NCBI GenBank assembly: GCA_964487845.1 | Contig: CAZASK010000018.1 | Coordinates: 1-30,625, forward strand | DNA: 30,625 nt | DNA from: CAZASK01 sp964487845 | GTDB lineage: Bacteria; Chlamydiota; Chlamydiia; Chlamydiales; FEN-1388 | Direction of reading: 5' to 3' | Shown: positions 12,101 through 18,281 of the stretch, in pieces | Numbering within the stretch: position 1 is the first letter of the stretch | Layout of the letters: each line of letters begins with the position of its first letter | The notes under the pieces: model-generated | Database searches by the model: none | What the model was told of the DNA's origin: nothing | What the model saw: the letters and a program-made list of their open reading frames with translations, nothing else | Program-made: the position numbers and the translations under genes

Positions 12101-13315
12101 CAGTGAAATGCAGCTATCTAATTTTTTTCGAGATGACGAAGCTTCTCCTTCTATTTCAGCCGTGCCATAAGCGCGAAAGCTATATTTGCCATTTTTTTGT
12201 TTTTCGATCTCATAGATAATGCTGTGGTCAGCAAAACCTCCGTGAATAAGACGCTTTTGAGTAGGTGAAGTACGGATGGACTTTTGGAGCTGCTCTATAT
12301 TTTCAACTTTTGATATGTCGATACTTGTATCCAAGAGATCTTTGATGGCGATCAACCCCATCGGAGGATTGTTTTCATGATGTTTTAATTCACTGTCGAT
12401 AGATTCGCTCGCAAGCTTTGCATAGGCCGACGTATCTGTTCGTATCTGCGGATCCGATTCTTTTAAGAATGTATCTCTAAAAATCAGGGTCATAGAGTGC
12501 AACGTGTTATCACTTGGCTGTGGAGAGACGGTGAGAGTGTCTTTGCATAGAAGTTCATAGAGCTTTTGCATCTGGCTGTAGCGAGAATCTTCAGAGTGCA
12601 TCGTATTCATGCTATCAAGCACAGCGTGTTGTAAGAGGGTGAAGAGCTTTGTAGTTTCTTCTTGTATTGAATTTTCAGAAAAAGCAGTGAGCCTAGAGAT
12701 GAGCTCTCCTCCTTTTGCATATGTGCTGATAAGGAGGGCAAGGTCATCTATTGCCTTTTTGGTAACAGGAGTTTTCTTTAGAAGCTCTTTAATTTCAGCA
12801 GCGGTTTTGAATATTGCCTGTGTGCTAATTTGACCAGTAGAGAGTGATACAGCAATCTTTGCATGTGCCTTTTCATGTTTTTGTTTTACTTGTCTTGATT
12901 TACTCATGAAGGTATGTAGCTGCTTTAATTCGATACCTACTGCATACAAGGCCTGTTTTATGGCGTCTTCTTTACCAATAGATTGGTGAGTGTCTTTTAT
13001 AAAAGATGTAAATGCTTGAGTGTTATATTGTGTTGCTCGAGAGATGAGCTTGCTTGCTTTTTCTAGATTTTTTTGAAGCTTGTTTTCTCGTCCAAATAGA
13101 ATGCCACATTTGTTTTTAAAATTGGCCCAACCTCCTTTCCATGACTTTTTATCTACGAATTCCAAACCCTGTTTTGTTTCAATGATAAAAATATCAGATA
13201 TTTTGATGTGGTTACCTTCTGCAAGGATATCTTTTTTGGAGTTGAGTTCGTTGAGCTGTTTGTAGAGCGTATACCCTTGTTCGATGTCTTGAGTAGAGGA
13301 GTCATATATCTGCAT
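3155..13315 (-). CDS. Giant DUF3638/DUF3645-like P-loop (helicase/SecA-like) protein
   Basis: A single uninterrupted 3386-residue frame, with AGG six bases before its ATG. From N to C: a mostly helical, Lys/Glu-rich first part; a coiled coil at about 830-907; a beta-rich region at about 1290-1550; a TPR-like stretch from about 1619 ('ARFQIAHIYMQTGYLEEAERL'); then the P-loop core. Core motifs are QMIMGGGKTSVLQP (Walker A lysine K2214), NMDEID (D2339-E2340, Walker B), ARPYAAAKTPKKSVYGDPFE (DUF3645-like), GFTGTLPKG (2706-2714, like the TGT motif of SecA) and VFRMRQILQGQ near 2883-2893 (motif VI-like). An acidic Glu/Val linker lies at about 3140-3177, before a C-terminal domain. DUF3638/DUF3645 proteins are known from eukaryotes and chlamydiae, with no function I can name. 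I infer an ATP-driven remodeller or helicase-like motor. I see no membrane segments or signal peptide. It follows ybhR by 55 bp on the same strand. Confidence 0.85.
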   Translation of the reverse strand: MQIYDSSTQDIEQGYTLYKQLNELNSKKDILAEGNHIKISDIFIIETKQGLEFVDKKSWKGGWANFKNKCGILFGRENKLQKNLEKASKLISRATQYNTQAFTSFIKDTHQSIGKEDAIKQALYAVGIELKQLHTFMSKSRQVKQKHEKAHAKIAVSLSTGQISTQAIFKTAAEIKELLKKTPVTKKAIDDLALLISTYAKGGELISRLTAFSENSIQEETTKLFTLLQHAVLDSMNTMHSEDSRYSQMQKLYELLCKDTLTVSPQPSDNTLHSMTLIFRDTFLKESDPQIRTDTSAYAKLASESIDSELKHHENNPPMGLIAIKDLLDTSIDISKVENIEQLQKSIRTSPTQKRLIHGGFADHSIIYEIEKQKNGKYSFRAYGTAEIEGEASSSRKKLDSCISLKNIPEKLLFKKSFFECLKALKNSPSKAGCEFLINELMPTLCGEQEEVPPHIQSHLSKSQSGNSSYRSLLACLANNMSQTDYAIFKMNLKLSLLTRYESTLQAATTGPIPASKYTEKYSEYKILRQSVEKFSQSLKKIAYTLHKDTLKNAESTIDRFHKQLNSFSLKLIECEKSAQKRQPLENVTTQPLEPSVQIKTIDVIEEEDTRLSDEVSSQPLPKKTEELYQTIQQLPPVTDEKFFESYNTIISSLGDLDRKDPYKKWLYQTLAKKIGPIDNWNKIQFPPSNSSASFNFQSPCSRLLAMIGPQSTAEDYAVFLFFIRGYEVYYKKSASTDIPQLQFEKSIIDPKTIDFMARMPCHDPFWKEQIHTLESMKSKMYNPLSCIDLTKDTHLSLPSDIEKMMISWYQSEEMTEIRNAIQSSIAQDRIEQKKQIQEQTEEIQSHIQDKTNKSNTLLGEIEQLNKQIVNKQNEKQESEEIQTQINKAKENRIQLEKEISELKNQLKTYPDTIYTDRRYWPLAFDSSSTENKASQANFLISNASFINEKLKGNTQDNVLGLQPFFTMLNMAMEVGNLMTHVINKDGYLAHSGNFHFAPNGRYPLKVHADHIISQSLEPYTKSISNPGILNLTQELFSDTILHECNETNVPKLVDTFLDKNPTHHEMLERDVITEFFSIKSNKTIQIDSLLTYFSQHSEKLGDNNWMNLFHALLFDKNLLCTAFQNPKEQASLAQRLHLFFKENIENALEANDIATAANLLWMAHSAQNQLTAVQTHSQTTLTPLPVIITLENVCNQFSRCIKESDEISRKVVFESIVACNSQLFKFGATTESEKELFTMGCIAKLFTLRQPPIESQKFLVRNMEAQEALTSFHILHTHHKNEIGFLPEALNKYGASMMEQLFPSLQKGTFSPIGDTGDLFKLSGPNSEYGNISLTQNQFSPVNKKLLDRYSPLPPSLIELLKKEKVFTEEENFSQFQCHIHGNNYEIKGPNGLQLFVKDDHIYIKTAIPPNKKEWLLHLSSNQKQKLTPQSLYDTYAQRQYKDTIYLCDPKNHKPVYTLVKQKELPPHDPQVKDVQGTPCKIIRIDDQAHIVTPENPPFTNFEKPEHMIFLANKQNKLEEVQFSRLGITLQKKDGGWHCKEMKGWQLAPTDEQFIPHLGSATGFIVLKNGSEKKAILPLIDIHADSTSVEIDKRNRQESSKKMLYSECSVKDNRLTPYSAEARFQIAHIYMQTGYLEEAERLLFDPQAVTTHEKLSDIAIESLKSIILQPSSKSPGNVSGKEAKMRMQALYLLLKNKQATSNISYIAERKPLLELATEYIKALSSVEPLNPDCELYLLQQIDYLGAPPSISVRIKELKENVQEDIFTIPGFINTPEPVKRQEKEVTPLLEEPVAENKTEELPTESAKPIDKPRFGTRFRYFKARARNRFPFDPATASYKEIEPYIASLKKEAASLKTWEIAAKKGFIQAVHLFEFSEDSQIKNLAIELKDSLKPIITKRKELAVRSTRQTAQVEHIFARRNKEASHYQKQPLDLDILSHIQLRTEDIEKQDTFFTQCSTTYFSKQIIDGSSNTLPVFTNTSAEIKDSSFEKFFAEAGEDMAIAEQKLNEIHCVPNEGTNFLQLQQDLQDTSKEHVEKLILMENAIINALTSTLTLDPVSQLEFIAKKRRLPTMQELAVVCTKKNYIEYARKLYPELSETGLKQLRESVQKYMVQKQFVQQIQRVHSQVTSIIEMKKKNASEQALQPLFNNLVQTIESKREYPFNDPHASIYLFIETILNIKMRPEQVEKIRIFIDNLEQGNETVLQMIMGGGKTSVLQPILGFLFASPKTLSVVDVPDSLLAQVKTGLNHILGNAFQQNVYVLEYKRENGKDINFLKNFYNTLTSAKKEGNCCLRTPHVKHSIITSLYEAYCDDSDERIELISKIVSFLGMEELVNMDEIDLAMNPKVIFKYPVGEATVVHQKNAAFISNLVLDIAEDTVITESVAFDFVTTYNQKKDSSWKPKGASPTLELYKSKVAPRLVELATQKLPSGIITQENKEYITHFLSQTTPYDIQIEDALEKDESIETLLKDKASFIKKMNESLSRLSGGDKELLATIAHSIKTIFPQSLLKECGTQYGLDVYSEEDKEKLKTQIEQCHATDQEKLKMYKARLIAAEIGGLKTYIARPYAAAKTPKKSVYGDPFEQVIYSTQMTLNYGVPKQAASAMLDHMRASARKEIRNGCKSTETDGYKKFVSIMGEKAPFLFFQKNLTNKEYDAFTRACSSNPAILSEFLQTSVHKQIKQHSENISSTPQTLTGSSKKVFGFTGTLPKGILSRTATALAEQGTDGKTILAVEQKMESGLAKTAVYSNAKTSYPNHIIEQMATDQDTYVFIDSGGWLKDESMKDFAIHLLETCKEKKRDIEGIVYHNDKGELLSLERSKSGELIEIPLSESQHKTTDGKLLTLIAQRYETGTNIPQKPTAKGIMSVRKGMTKRDGLQSVFRMRQILQGQSISFAVAEDVKDAVAGAILEGLLTKEVFRSFINGKKSLEDVITELKWNKTHEKLVEQLLKASEKYKLVKHAPKTQQEKIKLFSDCFSKIFTPDSKDIWRYLSVNEALLEQSKNWDAAKHKMREVIEKPLRQLLSDISLPLTTRKKAFEIARSFLVQKSSSSLFEKMTKETSMIEASKAIENEKKKYLQIFQRIQNNPLVKEAYDQKVQAIAAEEGKQGTVTDIITSQLDECVDPRDIAPLIESPPRTDEMGNEVEVETEEEVEKVIEKEEEEEMEIEVEVRPISTTLDVKPYTECDFVKNKCKKLFDFIPKNQGYERIFPDMEELECSPNLMLGGDSDLGSKEQGTYHVPGRYILFIYDKKPKEVPTRRSIMVSNEDAARIKQELLKSNPRAEMTLFSVTGETIASSVNNPLLTTESSLNRMRIQLKLSNGNICFNKREIEELDKMEYTPETAKELQAFYENHILAYLPGAVKEYKGSALQKWFQKKAREGLK

Positions 13316-13370
13316 AATCTACCTAGCTTGCTTGGTATAGCAACAATATAGTAGATAAAATTCAAAATTG

Positions 13371-14486
13371 CTACCTCATTTTTTTGAAAAACCAAGAGGC
13401 AAAGCTAATATTACAAAAGGCGATACAGAGAAGAGGGATTGTGTTGTGCAAGACGGCTTCTATAGGAAGATCTTTGAGGAAAAGGCCGCGGACAATGTAA
13501 AGAAAATGACGAAGTGGGTTGGCATAGGTCGCTATTTGCAGCCAATCAGGCATATTCTCAATAGGTGTTGCGAATCCAGAGAGTGTAGTCCCTGGCATCA
13601 TGAATAAAAACACTCCCAGTAGAGCCTGCTGCTGTGTCTTTGATACCGATGAAGCAAAAAGGCCTATTCCCACAATAGAAAGTACGTAGCACAGCATGGC
13701 GTAATAAAAGGCGATAAGCGATCCAGTAAATGGGATATCAAAAAAGTAAATAGCTGCTACTAAAATAAGTGAGCCCTCCGCCATGCCGATAAAAATAGCC
13801 GGTATAGTTTTGCCAATCAATATTTGCATCGAACTTAGAGGAGAGACAAGCAGCTGTTCAAAAGTCCCTAGCTCACGCTCACGTGCAATGGTCATAGTGG
13901 TAAGCGTAAGTGTTATTACGGTTGTTAAAATGCATACAAGCCCAGGGACAGTAAACCACGTATAAATAAGGTTGGGGTTGAAGTAATTTCGTGAAATAAG
14001 GACAGAAGGCGACTCTTTTATAGCGCGAGAGTGTGCAAATAGGTTGAGTTGTTGCTTTTTGAATTGATCTATAATGCGGACAACATAACCTTGTGCAATT
14101 TGAGCTGCATTTGAGCGCCTGCCGTCTAAGATAAGTTGTAACTTAGCTTGCTTGCCTGACAGCAGTTTTCTCGAAAAAGTGTCATCGATTTCAATGGCTA
14201 ATAAGATTTTTTGAGTGTCGATCAATATTTGTAGCTCTTTTTGACTTGTCACAGTAAAAACTTCGGAAAAAACGCTAGATCCACTGATGGCATGGATGAG
14301 CTCAGATGATTTTTGACCGCTATCCCGATTCCAAATTCCTATAGAGACATTTTTCACATCCAGGGTTGCTGCATGTGCAAAAACAAAAAGCTGAAGTAGG
14401 GGTGGAACGATGAGGACAAAACGACTCTTTTTATCTTGCCATATTGCGATGAATTCTTTGACTATTAACGCATAGAGCTGTCTCAC
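13371..14486 (-). CDS. ybhR: ABC-2 type exporter permease, YbhR-like
   Basis: Inner-membrane permease of an ABC exporter, 371 residues, close to the length of E. coli YbhR. It has one N-terminal membrane segment (about 23-45), a periplasmic domain with 'LILDGRRSNAAQIAQGY', then five or so C-terminal segments. Family signatures include 'ARERELGTFEQLLVSPL', 'KTQQQALLGVFLFMMPG' and 'NPLRHFLYIVRGLFLKD'. The start is GTG with GAGG four bases upstream, 12 bp after the ybhS stop, so the two are translated from one message. It is the last gene of the ybhGFSR-like set and probably forms a heterodimer with YbhS. E. coli YbhFSR is linked to tetracycline and sodium/lithium efflux; the substrate here is unknown. 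Confidence 0.9.
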   Translation of the reverse strand: MRQLYALIVKEFIAIWQDKKSRFVLIVPPLLQLFVFAHAATLDVKNVSIGIWNRDSGQKSSELIHAISGSSVFSEVFTVTSQKELQILIDTQKILLAIEIDDTFSRKLLSGKQAKLQLILDGRRSNAAQIAQGYVVRIIDQFKKQQLNLFAHSRAIKESPSVLISRNYFNPNLIYTWFTVPGLVCILTTVITLTLTTMTIARERELGTFEQLLVSPLSSMQILIGKTIPAIFIGMAEGSLILVAAIYFFDIPFTGSLIAFYYAMLCYVLSIVGIGLFASSVSKTQQQALLGVFLFMMPGTTLSGFATPIENMPDWLQIATYANPLRHFLYIVRGLFLKDLPIEAVLHNTIPLLCIAFCNISFASWFFKKMR

Positions 14487-14498
14487 TAGACCTCGTTT

Positions 14499-15629
14499 TT
14501 AAGGGGTATCTGATCGCAACATTTTTTTTGTTTTTTTTGAAATGACGAGTTGTAAAATAAGTGTAATTACGATCATGGCCAATGCATTTCGAAAAAAGAG
14601 CTCCCATACATTACCTGCTAAAAAGAGAGTTTGTAAGTTGGAGACCATATATCTTGCGGGGAAAATGTGAGTGATGAGCCGGATCAAAAAGGGCATGCTT
14701 GCGATATCGAAAATAAAACCAGAGAGCATAAATGCTGGTAAAAATGCAGTCACAGATGACATTTGAGCTGCGACAAATTGATTATTCGCAATCGTCGAAA
14801 TAAGAAGGCCGATCGATATGGCAGCGAGTAAAAAGAGAGTAGCAAGTCCAAAAAGAGAAAGTGCTGAAGCTTCAAAAGGTAGATCATACATCCAAATAGC
14901 AACGATGACGCAAATGGTCATCGAGATCATACCGAGAGTAAAATAACAGAGCACTTTTGAAAGAAGAAATTCTTTCATCGTCATTGGAGTTGTCATCAAT
15001 GCCTCAATGGTTCCTCGCTCCCACTCTCTTGTAATCACAAGTGCTGTAAGTAAAGTACCTGTCATGGTCATAATAATTGCAATAGAGCCAGGAATTAAAA
15101 AATACCGACTATTTAACTCTTCATTAAACCAACAACGCGACTCAATAGCTATGGGTGGTTTTATGTGTGTTTTATGATCGGTGTGATACTGTTGCAGCCA
15201 CACCTGCCATGCGCCTTGTATATAGTTTTGAACAAAGTTCGCTGTATTTGGATCGCTTCCATCGGAGACAACGTAGAGAGGAGCTTGCTTTGTCTTCCCC
15301 TTTAAAAAAGCTCCGAAATAGGATGGAATGATGATGTATCCCTTAATCGACCCGTCGACTAATTTACTTTGAAGCTCATCAGCTGTTGTAGCGCTGTAGA
15401 TGTTAAAAAAAGAAGAATGACGGAGGCTATCCGCAAACTGCTCGGCTTCATAGCTTGAGTCTTGTGTAAGTAATCCAATCCGAAGGTGAGTGATATCGAG
15501 AGAGACGCCAAAGCCATAGATAAATAGCAGGAGCAGGGGGAACACAACAGCAATTAAAAAGCAGCTCGGATCACGTCTAATTTGATAAAATTCTTTTATC
15601 ATCAGAGCTTGTACGCGCACTCTATTCAT
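14499..15629 (-). CDS. ybhS: ABC-2 type exporter permease, YbhS-like
   Basis: Second permease of the exporter, 376 residues. Strong resemblance to E. coli YbhS, as I recall it, runs along the whole length: 'KEFYQIRRDPSCFLIAVVFP', 'SDGSDPNTANFVQNYIQG', 'TREWERGTIEALMTTPMT', 'FLPAFMLSGFIFDIASMP' and 'IFPARYMVSNLQTLFLAGN'. One N-terminal membrane helix, a periplasmic domain of about 140 residues and five C-terminal helices are evident. Its ATG overlaps the ATPase stop in an ATGA arrangement, and an AAGGAG ribosome binding site lies four bases upstream (15634-15639), so translation is probably coupled. It pairs with YbhR and is energised by YbhF. Confidence 0.93.
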   Translation of the reverse strand: MNRVRVQALMIKEFYQIRRDPSCFLIAVVFPLLLLFIYGFGVSLDITHLRIGLLTQDSSYEAEQFADSLRHSSFFNIYSATTADELQSKLVDGSIKGYIIIPSYFGAFLKGKTKQAPLYVVSDGSDPNTANFVQNYIQGAWQVWLQQYHTDHKTHIKPPIAIESRCWFNEELNSRYFLIPGSIAIIMTMTGTLLTALVITREWERGTIEALMTTPMTMKEFLLSKVLCYFTLGMISMTICVIVAIWMYDLPFEASALSLFGLATLFLLAAISIGLLISTIANNQFVAAQMSSVTAFLPAFMLSGFIFDIASMPFLIRLITHIFPARYMVSNLQTLFLAGNVWELFFRNALAMIVITLILQLVISKKTKKMLRSDTP

Positions 15630-17335
15630 AGATCTCCTTGAGTACGCATGCTGAGCGTAATAAAGGCATCTTCAATTGTCGGGTGAGGAAGAGAGGGACA
15701 ACGTATTGATTGTTTGAGCTCTTCTGGGGTGCCTATTTGAATGAGCTTACCTTGATTAATGAGGCCAATGCGATCGCAGTATTCGGCCTCCTCCATAAAG
15801 TGAGTAGTCACGATGACTGCGACTCCATGTGCGCACATTCCATGGATGTGATTCCAAAATTCACGGCGAGTGATTGGGTCAACTCCAGAAGTAGGCTCAT
15901 CTAAAAAAAGAACTTTGGGATTATGCATAAGCGCGCATGCGAGCGCTAGGCGTTGCTTAAATCCAAAGGGGAGGCTTCCTGCAGGCTCTTTTAAAAATGG
16001 AGTCAGCGCAAACATGTCGACCATCACCTGTATGATAGAGGTGTTCGAATTGTTATAGATTCCATGAAAAAACTGAAGATTTTGTGAAACGCTCATATTA
16101 TCGTATAAAGAGAATTTTTGAGCCATATAGCCAATAAGGCTTCTTGCTGTATGCGGGGCATCCTGTAGAGAATAGCCTGCTATAGAGGCATTTCCAGTAG
16201 TAGGGGTAAGAAGCCCACAGAGCATTTTAAAGGTTGTTGATTTTCCGGCTCCATTGGGACCTAATAGGCCGAGGATTTCTCCTTGAGATACTTGAAAGCT
16301 CACATTGTCTACTGCCGTAAAAGAGCCAAATTTTTTCGATAGCGCATCTGCTACGACGACCGCCTCATTTTGTCTTTGTATAGTTTGTAAAATAGATGTA
16401 AGTGAGGAGCGTTTTTTGGGGCCGCCTCCTAGAAGGTCAATAAAGGCATCTTCAAATTTTGCTGGGGTAGTCTTTATGTGTGAGGCATCGTATCCATAAG
16501 TAGTAAGTTCTGGTCGTTTTTCGGAGTTTGTCGTAATGCGGATCGCATCGCCTTGTATGGTGCCATCAATAATAGATGGATCACTTAAAAGCAGTTCTAA
16601 AGAAGCTCTTTTTTCTATCGCAGGGTTGTGAATGAGGAATGTCTTCCCTTGGCAGCGCTTGGTAAGGGTCTGGGGAGGAGCGTTATATAAAAGCTTTCCT
16701 CTTAAAAGGAGTAATACCTCATCACATCGTTCAGCCTCGTCTAAATATGAAGTGCTGCAGACTACTGTTACGGAATCTTTGACAAGGTCAAAAATCATCC
16801 GCCATAGCTCTCTTCGTGATATGGGGTCTACGCCGACAGTGGGCTCGTCTAATAAGAGAAGCTGCGGCTTTCTGAGCATAGCACAAGCAAGACCTAGCTT
16901 TTGCTTCATGCCTCCTGAAAGATTACTCGCCAGTCTCTGTGTGAAGTCACTCAGGCCTGTAAATGAAAGCAGCGTATGAAATCGTTCTTTTTTTGTCTCT
17001 TGCGGTAAGAGATGGAGATCTGCATATAAATCTAAGTTTTGTTGAACGGTGAGATCTTCATACAGTCCAAATCGCTGCGGCATATAGCTGATGTGACGAT
17101 GAGCGAGTGGTTGTTGCTTTACGGTGTCATAACCGCAGATTGAGATCGTGCCTGATGTTGGTTCGAGAAGTCCTGCCATCAGGCGTATCAGAGTGGTTTT
17201 CCCAGCTCCATCAGGGCCTGCTATTGCGACTAGTTTTCCAGCTGAGATGGAAAGTGAGAGTTTTTCTATAGCAGGAGGTGTGTTCGGTTTGAACTGTTTT
17301 ACTAAGTCATTGATACATACAATGGGGGCCGTCAT
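15626..17335 (-). CDS. ybhF: Double ATP-binding ABC exporter subunit, YbhF-like
   Basis: Cytoplasmic ATPase with two fused nucleotide-binding domains, 569 residues from the ATG at 17335 (E. coli YbhF is 578). The first domain has Walker A GPDGAGKTT (40-48), signature LSGGMKQK and Walker B LLLLDEPTVGVDP. The second has Walker A GPNGAGKST near 359-367, a non-canonical signature LPFGFKQR near 455, and LFLDEPTSGVDP. The altered second signature is also found in E. coli YbhF, so it is a family trait rather than decay. The frame could be extended to 17515, but that would run 170 bp into the adaptor gene and gives no family sequence; the 17335 start lies 10 bp after the adaptor stop. It drives YbhS and YbhR. 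Confidence 0.94.
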   Translation of the reverse strand: MTAPIVCINDLVKQFKPNTPPAIEKLSLSISAGKLVAIAGPDGAGKTTLIRLMAGLLEPTSGTISICGYDTVKQQPLAHRHISYMPQRFGLYEDLTVQQNLDLYADLHLLPQETKKERFHTLLSFTGLSDFTQRLASNLSGGMKQKLGLACAMLRKPQLLLLDEPTVGVDPISRRELWRMIFDLVKDSVTVVCSTSYLDEAERCDEVLLLLRGKLLYNAPPQTLTKRCQGKTFLIHNPAIEKRASLELLLSDPSIIDGTIQGDAIRITTNSEKRPELTTYGYDASHIKTTPAKFEDAFIDLLGGGPKKRSSLTSILQTIQRQNEAVVVADALSKKFGSFTAVDNVSFQVSQGEILGLLGPNGAGKSTTFKMLCGLLTPTTGNASIAGYSLQDAPHTARSLIGYMAQKFSLYDNMSVSQNLQFFHGIYNNSNTSIIQVMVDMFALTPFLKEPAGSLPFGFKQRLALACALMHNPKVLFLDEPTSGVDPITRREFWNHIHGMCAHGVAVIVTTHFMEEAEYCDRIGLINQGKLIQIGTPEELKQSIRCPSLPHPTIEDAFITLSMRTQGDL

Positions 17336-17345
17336 GGGATACCCA

Positions 17346-18185
17346 TTATTTTTTCTGTTGATCCAGATCGATACGTACAGTAACAGGCATTCCTTGTCTG
17401 AGTGTTTTGGGTGGATTGTCAACAATGATGCGAAGGCGATAGACAAGCTCGGTTCGTAAATTGGTAGTCTCAACAGATTTTGGGGTAAATTCTGCAACGG
17501 GTGATATAAAGCCAATGTGTGCTGAGACGGGGATTTCTGGCTGAGAGTCTGTTGTAAGAGTGGCTTTCATTCCAGGGTATATTTTCCCCAAGTCGGGTTC
17601 GCTGATGTATGCTCTTGCCCACACTGGCTTGTCAAGTGATAATGTGAGTATGGTGTCTTGAGCCGAGGCAAGAGCACCTGGTTCGCGAACTCGGGAGATG
17701 ATGACTCCACTCGATGGTGCGGTGAGTGTTGTGTCATTGAGGGCTACTATTTTTTCTGCTAGATCAGCACGGGCTTGCATATAACTTCCATGAAGGCTTT
17801 CTGCAGAAAAAATGGCCTCATCATACTCTTCTTCAGAAAGTGCTTCTGCGCTGATCTCTTCGCGTCTATAAAATTTGTGCAGTGCGTTATCGAGTTGAGG
17901 TTGTAAGGTCATGACAACAGCCTTTGCCTTGCTGCAAGCAATACTATAGGGTTCTTGGTCGAGTGTTGCTAAAATTTGTCCTGCTTCTACTCGGTCTCCC
18001 TCGTCAACACACACAGTGGCGACTTTCCCAAAGACTCGAAAACCTAAATCTACTTGCCTAATGTCAACGTTGCCGTATAATGTGAGGTGAGTTTGCGATT
18101 TCATTTCTTGGGGAATATAGATGTAAATAGCCGCTGCTAAAATGAACAACATGATGCATATGAGAACTCGTTTTACTTGATTCAT
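17346..18185 (-). CDS. ybhG: HlyD-family periplasmic adaptor, YbhG-like, short hairpin
   Basis: Membrane-fusion (adaptor) protein linking the ABC exporter to an outer-membrane channel, 279 residues. An N-terminal membrane anchor (about 6-24) is followed by a lipoyl/barrel domain starting 'LTLYGNVDIRQVDLGFRV' and 'VDEGDRVEAGQILATLD'. Next come a helical hairpin of only about 75 residues, the second lipoyl half ('TLTAPSSGVIISRVREPGAL') and the C-terminal barrel with 'TPKSVETTNLRTELVYRLRI' and 'RQGMPVTVRIDL'. E. coli YbhG is about 330 residues; the missing length is in the coiled-coil hairpin. It is the first gene of the ybhGFSR-like set, reading away from the exonuclease gene. No TetR-type regulator (as with E. 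coli ybhG) is seen next to it. The ribosome binding site is weak. Confidence 0.92.
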   Translation of the reverse strand: MNQVKRVLICIMLFILAAAIYIYIPQEMKSQTHLTLYGNVDIRQVDLGFRVFGKVATVCVDEGDRVEAGQILATLDQEPYSIACSKAKAVVMTLQPQLDNALHKFYRREEISAEALSEEEYDEAIFSAESLHGSYMQARADLAEKIVALNDTTLTAPSSGVIISRVREPGALASAQDTILTLSLDKPVWARAYISEPDLGKIYPGMKATLTTDSQPEIPVSAHIGFISPVAEFTPKSVETTNLRTELVYRLRIIVDNPPKTLRQGMPVTVRIDLDQQKK

Positions 18186-18281
18186 GAGTTACTTTTTTTT
18201 AGACTGTCATTTCAAAGGCTATTCGTGTATAAACTTAAAATTAAGACGTCTATTCCGCAAGATCTTTTTTAATGGAGTAAT
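18186..18281. promoter_or_regulatory. Divergent intergenic region between ybhG and the exonuclease gene
   Basis: This 96 bp gap must hold the start signals for both operons. On the plus strand, TATAAA at 18228-18233 is a fair -10 but has no good -35. Directly abutting it is a perfect small inverted repeat, CTTAA-AA-TTAAG (18234-18245), and then the palindrome GACGTC (18245-18250), which could be an operator. On the minus strand I find no convincing promoter. AT content is high. Promoter and operator calls are tentative. Confidence 0.35.

Noticed and set aside
13316..13370. Promoter for the giant gene in the 55 bp gap
   Set aside because: TATATT and TATACC hexamers occur but none has a -35 at 16-18 bp; the region is simply AT-rich.
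17336..17515. Longer N-terminus for the YbhF-like ATPase
   Set aside because: It would overlap the adaptor gene by about 170 bp and the added residues do not resemble an ABC ATPase; the ATG at 17335 gives the family length.
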